NCBI GenBank assembly: GCA_018350325.1
Contig: JAEVLN010000010.1
Coordinates: forward strand, 248,001-312,000
From: Globodera rostochiensis
Lineage: Eukaryota > Nematoda > Chromadorea > Rhabditida > Heteroderidae
Direction: 5' to 3'
Length of the DNA stretch: 64,000 nucleotides
The position numbers and the translations under genes are program-made. Shown here piece after piece: positions 10,859 through 28,494 of the stretch (positions within the stretch are counted from its first letter, which is position 1; every line of letters begins with the position of its first letter). Under the pieces are notes generated by a model, which made no database searches, was not told the origin of the DNA, and worked only from the letters and a program-made list of their open reading frames with translations.

Positions 10859-11479
10859 ATGCCGAACGCCGTGACGATTGATGAGCATTACAATGTTGCG
10901 GCACCGCCACTAGAAACGTGGAGGCGCGGTTTGTGCCCGCAATGCAATGGGATGCCAGATGCAATGACGTCCCTAAGCAACATGGTCAGCCCTACGGCAA
11001 TGCCAAAGGCACAACTGCCAGCGGCTGTTGGCGTTGACCATCATGATCAACACCAAAAGCAGACGACAGAGCTTGTCGAGCAGCAGCAGCCATCCATGGA
11101 GAAGAAGCCTGCTGTCAGACATGGAGGAATATCCATTCGAGTGCCAACTTTCATCCCCGAATCCAATGGATCAGCACCACCAACGGCGGACGGAGATAAT
11201 GGTTGTGAGGAAATGGACTTCACAATTAATTAAAAATGCTTTTTGTTAGTTATTCTTCCGGATGTGCCGGACATTGGAGAGGCAAATGCAAATTTGTCGC
11301 TAAACCAATCAGCAGAAAAGGCAAATGGGATCAAAGTGCCAGCGGATTCTGTGGAGCAGCGGACTCGTAGCAAAATAGGAAAGCGGCAACTGATCAGTGC
11401 GGAACAACAACAATTGGACTTGGACACCGACGACGACGGGAGGCGCATGATCGTCCGCCATAAGGCAGAGTCAAATTAG
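10859..11479 (+). CDS. low-complexity hypothetical protein (190 aa model)
   Basis: Exons 10859-11201 and 11250-11479, with a 48-nt GT-AG intron in phase 1. A ttttttttag about 47 nt before the ATG could be a cis- or trans-splice acceptor. The product has an early CPQC pair, then Gln/His/Ser-rich and Pro-rich stretches, and an acidic end (DLDTDDDGRR). No signal peptide, membrane span or domain was recognised. Without splicing, the first frame stops at 124 residues. An upstream open frame (10597-10725, Ser/Pro rich) may be another exon, but no phase-consistent junction was found. Confidence 0.4.
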
Positions 11480-12166
11480 TCGAGAAAAAATGAAGCATTT
11501 AAATAATAATTAGCATTTTTATTAAAAGCAATGAAATATGCTCAAAAACAGGACAGCCCCGCCAATCAAATCACTCGCCAGAAACACTTTAACATTTACT
11601 ATAACCAAATCGGAGACGGTTGCTAACATTTGAAATACTTAGTCTGTATTAATTCATTAAACAAATGCCTAAGCGGTTAGTTGCCAATTCAAAAGAGCTA
11701 AGAATTAAAATTTTTCAAAAATCTGAAGCCTGACTTTTTAATTTTTTGCATTTAATTATTTATCAAAAACACTCTGATCACTTAGCATTTGCTTTATGAA
11801 CTTCTACAGAATGGTACCAAATTTTGTTTAATTTGGAAAAACTAAAAAAATATAGTAAATGCCAATTTAATTCTGGAGAGGATAGCGCTTGTACTGTTCA
11901 GAAACGACGTTCCGACAATTTCCACGGTCGCCTTCAAATGCGGCACGTCAATCGATTGCTCGGCATTTTACAGAAACAGAAATTTGTGCGTTAATTGTCT
12001 CATTTTGTTTGTACTGTATTTGTGCCTTGGTTCCCACGCTCTTTCATTTTGGAGACAATTTGCCACACAAAAATCTTTTGTTTTTCAATTTGACAATAAT
12101 ACCTAATTTTCACTCACCAAACTTTCTTCATAAGACACCGAATTTAACCAAATAAATGTGTGTTTG
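11480..12166. other. AT-rich end of the spacer
   Basis: No gene recognised. 11889-12155 has an open frame without start context or domain. Confidence 0.35.
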
Positions 12167-14072
12167 TTGGCACAATTCGAATGGCATAAATTTTTACACA
12201 AATAGATTTGGCATTTAAACTTTCTTGTCATTATGCAAAATAATGTTGGCTTTTTAAGCATTCCGATACATAAATTATTTTGGGGGGAAATGCCAAAAGA
12301 TATAAATAAACCGTGCAAGGAATTATTTATAAGCAATCAAAGCATTTTGGATCAAACATTCTTTGGTTTTATTTATTTTTTTCATAATTAAGTCGTGTTT
12401 TATTCATGAATTCGTTTGGCGTTTGCTTACCCCCCCCCCCCCTTCACAACTTTAACCCCGGGAATTCTAAAAATGGAACATTTTTAGATTTACACGAGGG
12501 TTGATGATCATTTGACATTTTTGTAGATTATCTCTGCCAAAAGAATCCATTAAAATTTTTATACTTTGGTAATGGACATAACATCATTTTATATTTAATC
12601 AAATATAAATCAAAGATCGGGAATGGAATTAATAAACCCAAAAGCATTTTATTTAATTCATTTAAAATTTGGCTATAAAAATGTTTGCGCGTGGGCATTT
12701 GCCGCCATTTGTCTAATTTACACGCCCCCACAGTTTAATTTGCTGTTCTGCTGACATATAAATGTTTTGGCACACGAAAATAAGCACAAAAATAGTGTCA
12801 AAAAAGGACAGAAGGGAGTCGAGAGTCAGTCTCGAGGAAACATCAAAAGTGCAGGAAAAGGAGGAAAGGCCGCACGAGAGGAGATGAGAAGAAAGCAATT
12901 AACGGTCAGCAGAAGACGGGGCCGAAGGTTTGGCCTTCCCGGAGCATAAAACGGCGTTGGCCAAACCATTTGAATATTATGAATCCGCCGGCTCATTATC
13001 CCTTAAATACCCCCCCCCCCCAACTCACCTCAACTCCCCAACCCTTCGGGGGCAACCATTTCGCCTTTAATCTGTCTGCACTCGAGGGGAATCCCGAGAC
13101 TCAAAATTGGCGAGAAAACTCAGACATTTTGGGGCTAATCCGTTCAAATCGCCCCTATTTTGCATCTGTCCGTCCCCTTTTGCTAGAATCGTCATTAGAC
13201 ATGCCCTCCCCCTAAACACATCATTTAACACGTTCACCAATTACCAATTCACACATTAATAAAAATCGTCCGCTGCGTCTGATGGATGAAAGGAAGAAAA
13301 ACAGAATATTCGAATAAATATAGACACAAAATGCCAATGTTTGCCTATCCATCCAATTCCCCCCCCCCCTCCGGGCACCGGGGAAAGCATTCGTCCTTAG
13401 CACAGTTAAGCCGAGTTACACAACAAAACCGCCGAGTAGTTCTTTGGACTTCCGACCAAACACTTCGTTCTAAATTCAATTAACGAATATTTAAGCTAAG
13501 TGCTAATGTTCAAACTGGACTCCGGATAAGACCGAACACCGGACAGATTTTCCAGGACCCCTGATCCGAAGCACCAAGATCCGGATGTCCTCCGGGCTCT
13601 ATTCAAAAGTGCCATTTCCCCCCCCCCCCCCTCCCGCATCATTCATTACTCACACCAACGCAATGGCATTTTTTCCTATTTCCGTTTGACGTTCAAATAT
13701 AGCCGCGAAATCGAATTAGCTAAACTCTCGTTCTGCGGTTGCACTAATTGCTTTGCACAAATCATTGCTTTTATTGACGTAATTCATACAAATTTGATCA
13801 ATTCTGGCATCATTTTTCTCCTCATTTGCGTATGATCAAATTCAGCTGCTATTCGTTTTATGCCCCAAGGCTTTCATAAAGCATTTGCCAAAATGAATAG
13901 ATTAAATGCCAATGAAAGAGCTTTTAATTTAATTTCAGAGAATTGGCAACGACCGTTTTGGCATTCCCCCAACCCACCCATTCACACGTTCTTCGTCAAT
14001 TCCCGGGGCAAAAGCAGCAGCATTCTCGGCCGATTTAAAGATCTTTTGCCTTCAAAATTTAATATTCAACAA

Positions 14073-14390
14073 ATGCTTTTCCTACACTTCAAAACAATTC
14101 TTTTGAGGTCAGTGCTAACTTTTTAAATATTTTAAATTATTTTTGCATTTTTCTTAAGTTCCGTCACCGTCGTCCTCCTGACGGCCATGCGCACTTTTGG
14201 CGAGGAGGACGAACGAATTAACGACTCTATCGGAGGCCCAATGGCTTTGGTTGTGCAGGAGGGTGTCGACGAAGACGACACTGGACGGCACGTGCCATCG
14301 ACGGACGATGCGTCAAATGGGCACAAATATTGCGAAATCCATGATAACGAACCGCTGCACGGTGAAACGGGGGAAAGCAAATTCAAATAA
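14073..14390 (+). CDS. putative 88-residue secreted acidic protein, right-arm copy
   Basis: Exons 14073-14107 and 14159-14390; 267 nt in all. Structure and splice sites are identical to the left-arm copy at 3927-4244: signal-peptide-like N-terminus split by the intron, then an acidic mature region. It has Ser where the left copy has Cys near the C-terminus. An in-frame ATG at 13860 is the alternative start. A short ATGCCA motif lies at 13906-13911; this hexamer has been proposed as a dorsal-gland promoter element in cyst nematodes, but it is frequent throughout this AT-rich window, so its weight is low. Confidence 0.45.
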
Positions 14391-14501
14391 TGAAAAATAA
14401 AAGGAAAACCATTTTAAAGATATTTTCTAAAATATATTTCAAGTATTAATTTAACTAATTTTATTTTTTAAATATATTTTTTTAGCTTTGATGGACCAAA
14501 T

Positions 14502-14750
14502 ATGCGGTTGGTATTAACGTATATTTTATTTCTAATATATTTTACCTTTAGAACTCTGTCACGACTTATTTTCTCACGTCAGACCGAACACCAGAGTTCA
14601 GTGCAGGTCATTCAATGTTTAAATATTTTTTGCCGAAATTTATTTTAAAGTTTTTATAAATTTGAGTTTTAGGGCCGAATGCTTTCTTACGGCCACCTTC
14701 AAGAAGTGTTTGCAGCTCTTCATCATGCCGAACAGAAGCCGACGCCGTGA
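14502..14750 (+). CDS. putative 60-residue secreted peptide, right-arm copy
   Basis: Exons 14502-14606 and 14673-14750, phase 0, mirroring 3573-3813 in the left arm. Hydrophobic leader, then a 40-residue tail ending EQKPTP. It begins 112 bp after the stop of the acidic secreted protein on the same strand. It could be untranslated sequence of that gene. Confidence 0.3.
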
Positions 14751-15239
14751 ACAGATGCAATTGGTGATGGCCCAATGAAAAACGAATCCATGGATCAAAT
14801 ATTATGTGACATCTATTCGAAATCATGACAAAATTTCCAATTTAATCCAGAATCTCTGTTAAACATATGAGACCGATTTGAATTAAAAAGTTGTCAAATT
14901 GTTGCAAATTTGGTCACATTAGTCCAGAAATTCGTTGAGTTTCGTCCTCTATTTCGTGGCCGAGAAAATGCAACACCAGATAAATGCTTAATAACGAGCT
15001 TCTTGATCGTGTAGATCCGGCTGTCGAGTCGTGGCACGGAAATCTCAATTTCAATAAATTCAAATGCGGTTGAGCACCGAAGGGGGCATATTGGATGCTT
15101 TAGGGCGGCATTCCAGGTAGGGAATGCTGTCGGGATCATCGTCAGGGACGCGATGTCCGGTGGTGGGGAAAACGACAATCAGTTTTAGCACCCTAAACCA
15201 ACCAAACCTAGAGAAGTAAATATGGATCATAGTCTCCAG

Positions 15240-15414
15240 TAGGGTTGGACAAAACCGGATAATCTGGAACCGGTATGGGACAATTTTAGATAAAAATTAT
15301 CCGGTATTGAACGATGACAGCTAAATTATGCTGGATCCGGAACCGGTATCCGGGTGTTTTTGAGTTATCCGGTATCCGGGGGACCCGGATAATATCCGGT
15401 TTTGTCCAACCCTA
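15240..15414. mobile_element. 175-bp hAT-type MITE with 8-bp target duplication
   Basis: Starts TAGGGTTGGACAAAACCGGA and ends with the inverted counterpart ...TTTTGTCCAACCCTA. It is flanked by perfect 8-bp direct repeats gtctccag (15232-15239 and 15415-15422). The duplication fits the hAT preference nTnnnnAn and the TAGGGTTGG end is hAT-like. A second family member is at 58201-58380. Confidence 0.8.
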
Positions 15415-15575
15415 GTCTCCAGAGTCAAAATCACCCAAATCATATACCAATTGACTCCCGAATTCGAACATTTTTGAAAAATTTAATTTTTTGAAAAAAT
15501 AATTTTTATCCTCAAAATTAGAGCGGCGGGTCTACCGCGGGAGAAAGGCGGGTAAATATCGCTTAAAGCTCCCAA

Positions 15576-21207
<5,632 letters not shown>

Positions 21208-22007
21208 ATAAAAAGAAAAGCTCCCATTGTATAATCGAACTGTGTGCATTAATTAATATACGGCTTTTCGGGTGTCATTTATTTTTGAAATTTTTTTTTC
21301 CGCTTATTTTTAGCAATGGAAAGTTCGGGGGAGGGAAAAGCAGCTCTTCAAACTTTTTTTCGATGATCGAATTTAAATGCGAAAATGTGTGTAAAATTCT
21401 GGGTTTTTTCAACTTTCTATTCTCAACGTATGTTTAATATTGATTGTTGCTCTGCTCGACTTTTGTGATCACTGAAATAGAATTGCGATCGAATTTGTTT
21501 TTTTTTTTGAATTTTGCCTAAAGCTTTGTTCATATATTTGACATTGTGTGTAAGTAAAATTCTGTTTGGAAAGAATAAAAGTGATTTCAAAAAGTGTATT
21601 CAAAAACATTCACGAAAATGGCAATTTTGTACATTTCGACCACTCAGCACAAAATTGATAAGCGCGAGAATGGAAAGGGTCCTTTTGTTTGCACAGAACG
21701 ACAAAGTCAATTCAAACATCCATCAATAAATTGTTGTTGTAGTAAAAGCAAAGAAAATTCAATAAATAATATTTCGCAACGTTACAAATATATTTTTTAA
21801 AATATAATAATTATTTTCAATTTATTCCCCCCCCCCCCGAAATGAAATTGGAGAAAAAAAAGCATAGGGTGATTCTTTTGTTTTGCAACATTTGTAATTT
21901 TTAGACAACACGAATTAAACAAAAAATCTGATCAATTTTAACTTTAAAACAAAATTGAACATTTTAATTTGTAAATATTAAATTTAATAATAAAGAAGCG
22001 CCAATCA
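21208..22007. other. intergenic stretch between rcq-5 and the ZIP gene
   Basis: AT-rich, with a 10-bp poly-C run at 21829-21838. No gene was seen. It should contain the helicase 3' end and the ZIP promoter. Confidence 0.4.
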
Positions 22008-25000
22008 ATGCTGACAAATTTGGATCCGGTAACGCAGGCATTTTTGGCCTCTCTCTTCACCTGGGGCGTGACAGCTCTCGGCGCTGCCGTTGGTACTGTT
22101 TATATAATTTTAATTTTTGGTCGAGGGTTTTTGCACTAAGGGGTCGAGGGGGGGGCTTTTTGCCTCTAAGGGGTCGGGGGGGGGGGGGGCTTTTTGCCCC
22201 AAGGGGTCGGGGGGGGGGGGGCTTTTTGCCCCTAAGGGGTCGGGAGGGGGCTTTTTGCCCCTAAGGGGTCGGGGTGGGGGCTTTTTGCCCCTAAGGGGTC
22301 GAGGGGGGGGGGGGGGGCTTTTTGCCCCTAAGGGGTCGGGGGGGGGGGCTTTTTGCCCCTAAGGGGTCGGGGGGGGGGGGGCTTTTTGCCCCTAAGGGGT
22401 CGGGAGGGGGCTTTTTGCCCCTAAGGGGTCGGGGTGGGGGCTTTTTGCCCCTAAGGGGTCGAGGGGGGGGGGCTTTTTGCCCCTAAGGGGTCGGGGGGGG
22501 GGGCTTTTTGCCCCTAAGGGGTCGGGGGGGGGGCTTTTTGCCCCTAAGGGGTCGGGGGGGGGGCTTTTTGCCTCTAAGGGGTCGGGGTGGGGGCTTTTTG
22601 CCCCTAAGGGGTCGAGGGGGGGGGGCTTTTTGCCCCTAAGGGGTCGGGGGGGGGGGGCTTTTTGCCCCTAAGGGGTCGGGGGGGGGGCTTTTTGCCCCTA
22701 AGGGGTCGGGGTGGGGGCTTTTTGCCCCTAAGGGGTCGGGGGGGGGGCTTTTTGCCCCTAAGGGGTCGGGAGGGGGCTTTTTGCCCCTAAGGGGTCGAGG
22801 GGGGGGGGCTTTTTGCCCCTAAGGGGTCGAGGGGGGGGGCTTTTTGCCCTTAGGGGTCGGGGGGGGGGGCTTTTTGCCCCTAAGGGGTCGAGGGGGGGGG
22901 GGGGGTTTTGCCCCTAAGGGGTCGGGGGGAGGGGGCTTTTTGCCCCTAAGGGGTCGGGGTGGGGGCTTTTTTGCCCCTAAGGGGTCGAGGGGGGGGGCTT
23001 TTTGCCCCTAAGGGGTCGGGGGGGGGGGCTTTTTGCCCCTAAGGGGTCGGGGGGGGGGGGCTTTTTGCCCCTAAGGGGTCGAGGGGGTTGCCCCTAAGGG
23101 GTCGCGGGGGGGGGGGGGGGGTTTGCCCCTAAGGGGTCGGGGGGGAGGGGGCTTTTTGCCCCTAAGGGGTCGGGGTGGGGGCTTTTTGCCCCTAAGGGGT
23201 CGAGGGGGGGGGCTTTTTGCCCCTAAGGGGTCAGGGTGGGGGTTTTTTGCCCCTAAGGGGTCGAGGGGGTTGCCCCTAAGGGGTCGAGGGGGGGGGGGCT
23301 TTTTGCCCCTAAGGGGTCGGGGGGCGGGGCTTTTTGCCCCTAAGGGGTCGAGGGGGGGGGGCTTTTTGCCCCTAAGGGGTCGGGGGGGGGGGGCTTTTTG
23401 CCGCTAAGGGGTCGGGGGGGGGGGGGGCTTTTTGCCCCTAAGGGATCGAGGGGGTTGCCCCTAAGGGGTCGAGGGGGGGGGGGGTTTTGCCCCTAAGGGG
23501 TCGGGGGGGGGAGGGGGCTTTTTGCCCCTAAGGGGTCGGGGTGGGGGCTTTTTGCCCCTAAGGGGTCGGGGGGGGGGCTTTTTGCCCCTAAGGGGTCGGG
23601 GTGGGGGCTTTTTGCCCCTAAGGGGTCGAGGGGGGGGGGCTTTTTGCCCCTAAGGGGTCGGGAGGAGGGGGCTTTTTCCCCTAAGGGGTCGGGGGGGCTT
23701 TTTGCCCCTAAGGGGTCGGGGTGGGGGCTTTTTGCCCCTAAGGGGTCGAGGGGGGGGGGTTTTTTTGCCCCTAAGGGGTCGGGAGGAGGGGGCTTTTTGC
23801 CCCTAAGGGGTCGGGGTGGGGGCTTTTTGCCCCTAAGGGGTCGAGGGGGGGGGCTTTTTGCCCCTAAGGGGTCGGGGGGGGGCTTTTTGCCCCTAAGGGG
23901 TCGAGGGGGTTGCCCCTAAGGGGTCGAGGGGGGGGGGGGGGTTTGCCCCTAAAGGGTCGGGGGGGAGGGGGCTTTTTGCCCCTAAGGGGTCGGGGGCGGG
24001 GCTTTTTGCCCCTAAGGGGTCGAGGGGGGGGGGCTTTTTGCCCCTAAGGGGTCGGGGGGGGGGCTTTTTGCCGCTAAGGGGTCGGGGGGGGGGGCTTTTT
24101 GCCCCTAAGGGATCGAGGGGGTTGCCCCTAAGGGGTCGAGGGGGGGGGGGGGGGTTTTGCCCCTAAGGGGTCGGGGTGGGAGGGGGCTTTTTGCCCCTAA
24201 GGGGTCGGGGTGGGGGCTTTTTGCCCCTAAGGGGTCGGGGGGGGGGGCTTTTTGCCCCTAAGGGGTCGGGGTGGGGGCTTTTTGCCCCTAAGGGGTCGAG
24301 GGGGGGGGGGGCTTTTTGCCCCTAAGGGGTCGGGAGGAGGGGGCTTTTTCCCCTAAGGGGTCGGGGGGGCTTTTTGCCCCTAAGGGGTCGGGGTGGGGGC
24401 TTTTTGCCCCTAAGGGGTCGAGGGGGGGGGTTTTTTTGCCCCTAAGGGGTCGGGAGGAGGGGGCTTTTTGCCCCTAAGGGGTCGGGGTGGGGGCTTTTTG
24501 CCCCTAAGGGGTCGAGGGGGGGGGGGCTTTTTGCCCCTAAGGGGTCGGGGGGGGGGGCTTTTTGCCCCTAAGGGGTCGAGGGGGTTGCCCCTAAGGGGTC
24601 GAGGGGGGGGGGGGGGTTTGCCCCTAAAGGGTCGGGGGGGAGGGGGCTTTTTGCCCCTAAGGGGTCGGGGTGGGGGCTTTTTGCCCCTAAGGGGTCGAGG
24701 GGGGGGGGGCTTTTGCCCCTAAGGGGTCGGGGGGAGGGGGCTTTTTGCCCCTAAGGGGTCGGGGTGGGGGCTTTTTGCCCCTAAGGGGTCGAGTGGGGGG
24801 GGGGGCGCAACCCGTTTATTAGAAAAATTAAAATCTTTTTATTTTTATATTTTCAGTTTTTGTGTCTCCATCATCCAACAGAGCATTTCTTGGTGAACAA
24901 ATTTGTTTGTGGGTGGTAATTGGAACAAATAAATGAGAAAATATTTTTTATTTTTGCATCCCAAAAGATTGCAGCCTCGGCTTCTCTTCTGGCGTAATGT

Positions 25001-26512
25001 TGGCCGCTTCCTTTTGGTCATTGCTTGTGCCGGCCATCGAAATTTCGGAACATCAAATGGGCAAATTGGCCTTTGTTCCCGTCGGTCGGTACAACAATTT
25101 TAAAACTAACAAATAAGGCTCGGACGATCGAAAATCTTGTCAAGATTTTCTCGAAATCTCAATCGACAAAATTTAGCGAGATTTTCGGCATTTTTACTGA
25201 TCTAAACAAACATTGATCGGTGATTTTGTTTCGATTTTTTTCGAAATCTCTATGGAATCTCGACCTGACAAAAAATTGTATTAATTAAATTTAACTAAGC
25301 ACACATTTCAGGTTTCGGCTTTGCGTTGGGTGCCTTATTTGTGCATTTGTCCGATAGAGTGACGCAACGGTGTGCTTTATCATTTTTGGCTTTATTATTT
25401 TAATTTTATAACTTTAAGTAAATGTTTAAAAACTATAATAATTCAAGAGCATAATTGTGCCTAAAGGTTCAAGGATAAAGATAAATTAATTAGAATTATT
25501 TAAAGAGGGAAAAAATGATTTTTCATTTTAAGTTACAACAGTTCCGATCAGTTTATCCCGCTTTCCGATGGTTTGGCTGAAAGTCAACGAAATGCGGCGG
25601 ACATTATTAACGAAAAAACAACGAATTCTGTCGTTGATGAACAGAGATGAGTCGAGTGACAATTATTTTAGGGCTTTGTAATCTTGATTATTAAATCAAT
25701 CATCAATTCAATCCGATCACTATTTTTGCTTCAATGTTCCAAAATTTTAAGAACAATTATGACGACGGGGGATCCAGCACCGCGTTACGCCAACGTTTCA
25801 AAAAATCACCAAATTTGAATGGAGTGGCGGCAAGTGAAGTGGCAATTGGCGTTGGCGCCGAGCAAAAGCATTCCCACCAAAAAGTTTCGTGGCACCGAAT
25901 TTGGCTGCTAATCATCGCAATAACGGCACATAATTTTCCTGAGGTAAACGTTTAATTTTGTCTATTTTTATGCTTATATTTTCTTCAGGGTTTGGCCGTC
26001 GGTGTTGCCTTCGGCGGGGCCGGCAAATCGGCGTCTGTCAGCCTCGAGAAGGCGTCCAATCTCGCGCTGAGCATTGGCCTCCAAAATTTCCCTGAGGGCA
26101 TGGCCGTTGCATTGCCGCTGGCGGCATTTGGGCACCCCAAATGGAAGGCATTTTTGTACGGCCAAATGAGCGGAATGGTCGAGCCGATGGCCGCTCTGAT
26201 CGGCGCATCGCTTGTGCTTACCATGGAAATGTTGCTGCCCTACGCACTTTCATTTGCCGGTAGAACATTTTGCGTATAATGCTCTTAAAATGCCGACGAA
26301 ACAAAATGCGGAATTGCACTTTATGATTAATGAAATTCGATAATTATGCTAATTAGGTATATTAATTTATGATTGATTTAGCGGGTGCAATGATTTTCGT
26401 TGTGTTTGACTCAATTATTCCGGAAGCAAATTCGCACGGAAACGGAAAGCTGTGTTCACTCTTTTCTGTTATTGGATTTTTGGTGATGATGTCATTGGAA
26501 GTTGGCTGCTAA
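22008..26512 (+). CDS. SLC39A11: ZIP11-type zinc transporter (326 aa, 8 exons)
   Basis: Exons: 22008-22092, 24857-24892, 24968-25084, 25312-25369, 25542-25632, 25752-25943, 25989-26259, 26382-26512. Imports zinc toward the cytosol; the ZIP11 branch is usually reported at Golgi or nuclear membranes. Visible features: membrane segments ([25 protein letters not shown]), the two metal-site motifs HNFPEGLAVG (189-198) and QNFPEGMAV (225 on), [13 protein letters not shown], and an ending [12 protein letters not shown]. All fit GufA/SLC39A11 order and length. The central loop between exons 5 and 6 is hydrophilic and poorly conserved. The exon 5 donor is uncertain because an in-frame TGA follows at 25648, so a donor at 25633 or 25630 must be used. 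Intron 1 is 2.76 kb and almost entirely minisatellite. Confidence 0.88.
22125..24815 (+). repeat. G-run/hairpin minisatellite filling ZIP11 intron 1
   Basis: Roughly 90-100 tandem units of about 27-31 bp. Each has a run of 7-17 G (often with single A or T interruptions), then ctttttgcccctaaggggtc. The GCCCCTAAGGGGT core is a perfect short palindrome, so the unit alternates a potential hairpin with a G-quadruplex-prone run. Higher-order periodicity is visible: variants with agggggttgcccc recur near 23085, 23265, 23445, 23905, 24115 and 24585. The G-rich strand is the transcribed sense strand. Confidence 0.95.
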
Positions 26513-27295
26513 TTTATTTATTTTTAAACGTTAATTTAAATTGCAAAAAAGGATAAATTGAAACGCATTTCATTGCTTTTTTATTAAACTTAATTTTATT
26601 CAGAATTATTTTGGCAATATTTCACAACAACAACCATAACCCGGGTTTACTTTCTACTTAACTCGGGTTAACGAATTTTACAAAAATGAATTTAACGTAA
26701 TTCTTTCTCATTTCTCATCTCAATCACCTCCATTTCATGACGAAGCTTGCTTTATATAATTAATTGCTTAAAATAAAACATTTAAATTTTTTAATATAAT
26801 TTGATCAACAAACAAACAAAATCTACTTTTCACTTTTAAAAATTTAGGTAAATGGGATTTGCTGCTGATTGTTTGAATATTGATTTATCTTTTTTTTTAA
26901 CAAAAAAATTAAATCAAATTTGAGTAAATAAAATGCTCATTCATTCTAATGACCGTAGGTGAAGAGTGGCGGCGATTGTCTCCCCATTATTTGTTTTTTT
27001 TAAATCGGATTAAAATTAAATGTTTAAAAAATACGCTAAGTCTGTCTGATGCGTAAATATGGTTCACCGAATAATTTATTCCGATCAATTCAATGAATAT
27101 TCATTGCTACTAAGTTAAAAAACCGAAAGCAAACTTTTTGCATCGGAAAAATTTATGCCATTTACTCTGATTCGATTCATCCAATAATCATCATCATCAT
27201 CATTACATTCCTCACATTGTCAGTTTGTTTTTCTGGAATTTGAAAAAATTTACTAATTTTTACATTTTTATTACACATTTTAATTGATTTTGACA
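26513..27295. other. AT-rich intergenic stretch
   Basis: No gene recognised; holds the ZIP11 3' flank and the upstream region of the next gene. A (atc)n microsatellite lies at 27186-27202. Confidence 0.4.
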
Positions 27296-27688
27296 ATGGA
27301 CGAATTGGTGGACAATAAAAACATGCGAAAAAATCGGCTCATTGAAATTTTTGGCAAGTTTTATGTTTTGCGATCAGATTTTTTGGATTAGTCTTGATCA
27401 AACCAATTTAAAATATATTTTATAAATTTATAATTTTAAAAATTTAATTTATACGCACATATTTTATTATGTAATCTTAAAAAGTCTTTTGTTTCAGATG
27501 ACGCAAAAATTGTTGAGTTTTCTGATCAGACCGATCAAAATCGCCGACAGATCGTCACCGAAAATTGCACTGACAGAAATAAATGTCGTCCATCCGTGAA
27601 CATTGTGATCATCACCATTTTCATTACGATACCTTTCATTTTGTTCGTCATTATGATTCTTTTCTACCATTTTGTCCAGTATGAATAA
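27296..27688 (+). CDS. small C-terminally anchored membrane protein (82 aa)
   Basis: Exons 27296-27353 and 27498-27688, joined in phase 1 by a GC-AG intron (TTTG|GCAAGT ... tttcag). The first 50 residues are polar and charged (MDELVDNKNMRKNRLIEIF, then DDAKIVEF), with two Cys (ENCTDRNKCRP). A single hydrophobic segment of about 24 residues (VNIVIITIFITIPFILFVIM) leads to a short tail HFVQYE, the topology of a tail-anchored protein. No family was recognised. Support is that the splice keeps one frame and yields a coherent topology; the product is hypothetical. Confidence 0.5.
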
Positions 27689-28494
27689 TTAAATTATGCC
27701 CACATTTTATTTATTTATAAATAAATTATTGCAATAAAAATTGACCGTTTGATATGTTAAACTTTAAATGGGATCGAAAAACAGAATTTGCTAAATAAAA
27801 ATTTTGAATTTTTGATTCAATTTGTTAAGAAAAATGTTCCAAAAACTGCAGAAATTAGTCAACTCTAGGCTTTTAGTGGCGGCCCCCGGCGGTGCCGATA
27901 GGCGCCGCCAGTAGAATTTTTAAATTGTGGTTTGTTTTGTTAAGAAATTAGCACTAAATTTTTGAAAATTAAGCCTAAAAATTGGCAAATTTGTTACCAA
28001 AATCTCATTCTTAGGGGGTGTATATTTTTCTGTTTTTACAGAGTCAAAATTCTTGGGGAACCGAAGAATACAGCCACCGCCTCACACCCTGGACTACGGC
28101 ACGGCCGCTTCCGGTCTGAATCCCTCCCACCCCCCGCCCAAATCCCCCCAAAGCCAAAACTTCCCAAATCCCCTCAACGTCTTAGCCTAAGCCAAGCTTG
28201 CTCTAAGCTAAGCTTAAGCTTGAGCGAGCTTAGGCTTAGGCCTAAGCTTAACGAACCCCAAGCCGGGGTGGCTTAGGCCCAAGCTAGGCTTAATAGTTAC
28301 AGCTTTCAAATGCTCCATTTTTATAATCCGCAACAAATTGCTTAACTTCCGTTTAGTCATTAATGCATTTGCCACACAACAAAATTTGTAAAGTGATCAA
28401 ATTGCAAAAACAATTAAAATTGCTTCCAAAAAAAGGTATTACAACAGATGCAGAACAAAGGGAAGAAGTTGAAAATGCCAAAAAAACAATTCCA
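27689..28494. other. intergenic stretch with palindromic aagctt/taagc cluster
   Basis: 28180-28300 is built from overlapping aagctt, taagc and cctaagc words in both orientations, giving strong self-complementarity. 27870-27925 holds a copy of a dispersed GC-rich motif (ggcggtgccgataggcgccgc) also present, inverted, near 31720 and 51845. Confidence 0.5.

Larger units (their letters stand above)
12167..14932. repeat. right arm of the 2.7-kb inverted duplication
   Basis: Reverse-complement partner of 3391-6083, about 70 bp longer owing to indels. The poly-C tracts at 12431-12442, 13012-13021, 13362-13371 and 13618-13632 mirror poly-G tracts of the left arm with different lengths. Near-identity suggests recent duplication or gene conversion. 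Confidence 0.88.

Noticed and set aside
5283..12949. Lys/Arg-rich ORF present in both inverted arms (5283-5483 minus, 12767-12949 plus)
   Set aside because: Conservation is explained by the recent duplication; it overlaps a CT-rich antisense strand and lacks domain, leader or splice evidence.
22117..24722. Series of Gly-rich ORFs ([10 protein letters not shown] type)
   Set aside because: Translation of the intron minisatellite; frames change with every poly-G length difference.
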